From positions 1 through 64,000 of the forward strand of contig NZ_JAENIO010000011.1 in NCBI RefSeq assembly GCF_016595415.1: a stretch of DNA of 64,000 bases, written 5' to 3'. The stretch's first letter is position 1; each line of letters opens with the position of its first letter. The notes under the pieces were generated by a model, which saw only the letters and a program-made list of their open reading frames with translations, was not told the origin of the DNA and made no database searches. Position numbers and translations under genes: made by a program. This DNA is from Roseibacillus ishigakijimensis (lineage in GTDB: Bacteria > Verrucomicrobiota > Verrucomicrobiia > Verrucomicrobiales > Akkermansiaceae). Positions 60,891-64,000 of the stretch are shown here, piece after piece.

Positions 60891-60920
60891 CCGCTTTTCT
60901 TCTGAAGAGCGGGCTTTTTT
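60891..60920 (+). terminator. Intrinsic terminator after the PEP-CTERM gene
   Basis: 9-bp stem CCGCTTTTC / GAAGAGCGG (one G-U pair) with a TTCT loop, followed by GCTTTTTT. A canonical + strand terminator, so the downstream ligase-like gene needs its own promoter. Confidence 0.88.
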
Positions 60921-61002
60921 CGTCCTCCATGCTGAAAGGCAGGCGATTACGGGACGATAAAGGGGCTGAAGTAGGATGGGTTAGATTTTCATTAGGTTTG
61001 TT

Positions 61003-62427
61003 TTGAAGGGTAAATTAAAGAATCGCATTTGTTTCTCCGCCGTGGTGCTTTCACTGCTCTGGACCATTCTGGTCTTTGGTTCCGTATCGGGCAGCTACCG
61101 CACCGTGGCGGCTACTTTGGCGGGCTTGACCGGTTTGATTTGTCTTTTTCTCCTGGAGAGGCGGCGGGTGCTACCCCGTGCTCCCCTGGGCCTTTGGGTC
61201 TCAGCTGGAATTATTTTTCTCTTCGGGTGGTATATGACGATCAACGCCCGCACGGATCATTCTATGGATCTGTGGTTGTTCTCTACCGTGGAGGGAAGGC
61301 CCTTACCCTTGGACTCGGCCCCCGGCACCTTGACCTTGTCCTCCAGTTTGCGCGTGATGGTCGAGGTCACCCTGACTCTCTTGGCTCTCTTCGCCGCCGT
61401 CCGCGCCAGTGAATTCGGTGGTTGGAAGGTTTTCCTCAAGATAGTGGCCGTCTCGGGCGCAGTGGTGGCCTTGATTGGCTTTTTTCATAAAGCGTTGGGC
61501 GCAGAGACGGTCTGGTGGATCGACGATCCCTATTCGCGAGCTTCCTATTTCTTCGCCCCTTTTATCTATCATGCCAATGCAGGCGCTTTTTTAAATCTTT
61601 GCCTGCCTCTCGCCATGGGGCTGATGTTTGCCGAAATGGGGGACCCCGCAAGACGATCCTTCCAGATGGTCTGGACCATCGTTTCCGTCATCATCCTGGC
61701 CGGTGTTCTGGCGACTGCTTCGAAGGGAGCGGTTTTGGTCACCCTGCTCCTCATCCCGTTGATGCTGATCTGGAACGGGAAGCGGGTGCTCTTTGCTCTG
61801 AATGAATTCTTTTCCGACAAAAGAAGAAGGCTGGAAAGAATGATCTTCACTGTCTTCGTCTGGCTCTTTGCGACCACTCTGGTGATATTGGGAATCGAGA
61901 ATTCGATCAAAAGGTGGGAGGGCTTCTTGATGGCCTTTGCCGAGAATTCTGAAACCTCGATGACCTCCCGGCAGGAGATGATGGCCTTGATGGTGCGGAT
62001 GTCAGGTCCCGAGGAGGGGAGTTGGCATGGTTTCGGCCCTGGTTCGTTTCCTCATCTCGTGCCTTACTTCACCGTCACTCCTGAGGGAGAAGAAAATCCG
62101 ATTGCAAAAGGCCGGTGGCATCACGGTCATTCCGACCCGTTGCAGACCTTGGTTGAGTGGGGCTATCTAGGCGCCGCCGGTTGGTTTCTTCTGGGGGTGG
62201 GAGCACTTGCTTGCGGGTTGTGGATCATTTTTCGCTATAAGTTGCCCCGTCATGAGCAACCCTTGGTCCGGGGAATGATGGTTTCCATTCTCATGGTTGG
62301 TTTCCATTCCACCGTCGACTTTCCCCTTTCCGTTTATTCGATTCACCTTGTGACCATCGTTCTATGCGGATTTTGCTGGGGACTGTTTGCGAGAGGCAGG
62401 GAGCCCAAGCCCGCAATCTCAACCTGA
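61003..62427 (+). CDS. O-antigen ligase / polymerase-like membrane protein
   Basis: 474 residues from a TTG at 61003 (no ATG is available in the leader). About twelve membrane helices. Wzy_C-type features: FIYHANAGAFLNLCLPLAMG, TASKGAVLVTLLL, a large periplasmic loop with GFGPGSFPHLVPYF, HHGHSDPLQTLVEWGYLGAAGW and HSTVDFPLSVYS. It probably joins or polymerises exopolysaccharide chains; together with the Wzy candidate at 51933 the locus has two such enzymes. It begins after the terminator of the PEP-CTERM gene. Confidence 0.78.
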   Translation: MKGKLKNRICFSAVVLSLLWTILVFGSVSGSYRTVAATLAGLTGLICLFLLERRRVLPRAPLGLWVSAGIIFLFGWYMTINARTDHSMDLWLFSTVEGRPLPLDSAPGTLTLSSSLRVMVEVTLTLLALFAAVRASEFGGWKVFLKIVAVSGAVVALIGFFHKALGAETVWWIDDPYSRASYFFAPFIYHANAGAFLNLCLPLAMGLMFAEMGDPARRSFQMVWTIVSVIILAGVLATASKGAVLVTLLLIPLMLIWNGKRVLFALNEFFSDKRRRLERMIFTVFVWLFATTLVILGIENSIKRWEGFLMAFAENSETSMTSRQEMMALMVRMSGPEEGSWHGFGPGSFPHLVPYFTVTPEGEENPIAKGRWHHGHSDPLQTLVEWGYLGAAGWFLLGVGALACGLWIIFRYKLPRHEQPLVRGMMVSILMVGFHSTVDFPLSVYSIHLVTIVLCGFCWGLFARGREPKPAIST

Positions 62428-62477
62428 TGTTTTCCCCGTTCCGGTCAATTGAATCTTATTCCTCTATTCCTCTAGCC

Positions 62478-64000
62478 ATGAAAAAAGCTGAGTTTCTGTT
62501 TCTTGTCGCCTGTGGCAGTGGCTCTCTCGGAGCCCAGTATGTCGTCGATTCCAATCTAGGCACTCTTGCTCCTTCGGGGGTGAAAAACGTGCAGGGGAAC
62601 ACCTCGGGCAGCGGTGGTCCTGTTCGCAATCGAGCTGACTTCCACACTGGCAATCGTTATTTCGAGAATGGCTTTCAATGGAATTTTGAAGGAAACTGGG
62701 GACACGAGCGGGTTTATCGCTTCGAGTTGACCGCACCTGCCAAGCTCTATCTTTCGAGTAGTAGTTTGACGGGCGATCCGGACTTTTTTCTCCTCGAAGT
62801 TCCAGATGTCGTGGAGGAGCCGCTTAACGGGAAAAAGAAGGCGATCGCGACCCTTGCGATGGCGCCTCAGGATTTCGGGCTGAACACTGAGGAATATCTG
62901 GGAGGATACCCGCCGGGGATTTATTACCTGGTTGCCGAGAGCTTCGACGGCTTTGACCATCCTGAGAACGAGCCTGTTCGCAATGACGTCCAGTTTTCCT
63001 CCACTTTGGCGGCTAGAAGTGCCTCCGCTTTGGATTTGGCCGAGCATTTGGGAACCCTTTCCACTCCCAACCAGTTTGTGCGGTTCAGCACGATCAGTTC
63101 TACCGGTAATGAGAATGCCGCCATCTTGGGTTTGTATCGCGAGAGTGGCGAATTCCTAGCGGCCACGGTTGGCGGGGATGACGTGCTGGCGAGCGAAGGA
63201 CTCGAGGCCGGCGATTACTTTCTGGCAGTCGCCAACGAGGGCTCGACCTTTGGCGAGGATTTCGCGGTGGTGGCAGCCGGAAGCAATGGGCCATTCCAGC
63301 TGAATGTCTCGCAGGGCAGGCACACGGAGCCGCTTTTCCGCTTCGGATTCTTTGATTTTTCTTTCGCCGCCACTTCGGTCAAATTCTATCGCTTCACCAT
63401 TGCGGAGCCACCGGCCTATACCGATTTGGGAGTTTTGGTCCGGCAGGGAGAGCCGCTGGAGTTGAGTTTTCTCGCCTCCAATTTCGACACTGAGATTGCG
63501 GTTTACGATCAACATGGCTTCTTTTTTGATCGCAATGATGATTATCAACCGGGTGTCACCCAGAGCCTGTTGCAATATTCGCAAGGTGGAGTGGGCGCTC
63601 TTCCGGTGGGGGTGTGGTATCTGACCGTGGGAGGCTACGATCTCGTTTTTCGTGAGCACTTCGTCACCGATATCGTCAATGGGGCCACCACGGAGGGGGA
63701 GTATGTGCTGAACTACAATGGCCAAACGGAATCTGGCGTGCTCGCCCCTGTTGAGCAGGCTTGGTTCCGCTTCGAAGTCGGCCCTCCGGTGTTAGAGCTT
63801 GCTGATTTTTCTTTTGATAGCGGCCAACAGAAAGTGCAGCTCTCTTGGGAGGAAGGGTCGCCCAACTCGACTTATAGTATCTACCGCTCGGTGGATGGGG
63901 TCGAGTTCACCCTCGTGCCGGGGCAGGAGGGGATGCAGAGCTTGTCGACAAGCTTTCATGTCGATCTCAGTAATGAACCCAAGCAGTTCTTTCAGGTGCG
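62478..64000 (+). CDS. Large secreted protein of unknown function (partial, runs off the window)
   Basis: 507 residues from the ATG at 62478 with no stop before the window edge. Signal peptide about 1-19 (ends SLGAQ). Repeated beta-sandwich modules follow, each with a pattern like YRFELTAPAKLYLSSS or FYRFTIAEPPAYTDLGV and Gly-Asp turns (LPVGVWYLTVGGYDLVF), resembling pre-peptidase C-terminal type domains. A fibronectin-like segment is reached near the edge (LSWEEGSPNSTYSIYRSVDGVEF). Probably an exported surface or secreted protein; the missing C terminus might carry a sorting signal. Confidence 0.75.
   Translation, partial: MKKAEFLFLVACGSGSLGAQYVVDSNLGTLAPSGVKNVQGNTSGSGGPVRNRADFHTGNRYFENGFQWNFEGNWGHERVYRFELTAPAKLYLSSSSLTGDPDFFLLEVPDVVEEPLNGKKKAIATLAMAPQDFGLNTEEYLGGYPPGIYYLVAESFDGFDHPENEPVRNDVQFSSTLAARSASALDLAEHLGTLSTPNQFVRFSTISSTGNENAAILGLYRESGEFLAATVGGDDVLASEGLEAGDYFLAVANEGSTFGEDFAVVAAGSNGPFQLNVSQGRHTEPLFRFGFFDFSFAATSVKFYRFTIAEPPAYTDLGVLVRQGEPLELSFLASNFDTEIAVYDQHGFFFDRNDDYQPGVTQSLLQYSQGGVGALPVGVWYLTVGGYDLVFREHFVTDIVNGATTEGEYVLNYNGQTESGVLAPVEQAWFRFEVGPPVLELADFSFDSGQQKVQLSWEEGSPNSTYSIYRSVDGVEFTLVPGQEGMQSLSTSFHVDLSNEPKQFFQV

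Overview
The window looks like a chromosomal segment of a marine or soil Verrucomicrobiota bacterium, probably order Verrucomicrobiales. This rests on family content, not on a marker gene: PEP-CTERM secreted proteins, a planctomycete-type cytochrome (PSCyt1/DUF1549/DUF1553) followed by a DUF1501 protein, an ECF sigma factor of the Rhodopirellula/Verrucomicrobium type beside a FecR protein, a one-gene sulfatase plus SGNH hydrolase, a DUF1080 protein and a large beta-helix protein. Most of the DNA is GC-rich with long antisense open frames. The stretch from about 47220 to 55950 is clearly more AT-rich. No rRNA, tRNA or CRISPR array was seen.

Layout. 1-1620: the end of an unknown gene, moaC, and a decayed LacI-type regulator cut off beside a decayed IS256-type transposase. 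1790-8105: a DUF1328 membrane peptide, a coiled-coil secreted protein and a MoxR / membrane protein / DUF58 / vWA operon. This operon is interrupted by a four-helix-bundle gene lying between 26-bp perfect inverted repeats. 8256-10982: two tandem secreted paralogues (only the first has a PEP-CTERM tail) and a Tat-exported TIM-barrel protein. 11058-18081: fumarase, a LamG / calcium-repeat protein, a low-molecular-weight phosphatase and a large DEXH helicase carrying in-frame palindromic repeats. 18182-25155: a 1567-residue beta-helix protein built of about seven long repeats, a DUF1080 protein and an O-antigen ligase-like protein. 25558-26703: an intact-looking IS630-family element inserted in the stop codon of the next gene. 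26701-33127: a four-gene operon, ECF sigma / FecR-LamG / PSCyt1-DUF1549-DUF1553 / DUF1501. 33271-42081: lipoprotein, sulfatase-SGNH fusion, cytidine deaminase, PEP-CTERM protein, LemA plus M48 protease, and a membrane protein.

42334-62427 is an exopolysaccharide locus, all on the + strand. It starts with export functions (beta-barrel, Wza-like SLBB protein, Wzc-like kinase), continues into an AT-rich block (flippase, two acyltransferases, glycosyltransferases, polymerase, sulfotransferase), and ends in GC-rich genes (WcaF-like, VanZ-WcaI fusion, priming sugar transferase, PEP-CTERM protein, O-antigen ligase-like protein). Together these could prime, assemble, flip, polymerise, sulfate/acylate and export a surface polysaccharide. 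The conserved outer parts flank an interchangeable AT-rich centre. The window ends inside a long secreted protein gene.

The most interesting items are the inverted-repeat four-helix-bundle cassette (4767-5217), the IS630 insertion that rebuilt the stop codon it hit, in-frame palindromic repeats in a helicase and a glycosyltransferase, and the paired terminator modules around the beta-helix gene. All functions are read from sequence features and remembered family patterns; no database search was run.
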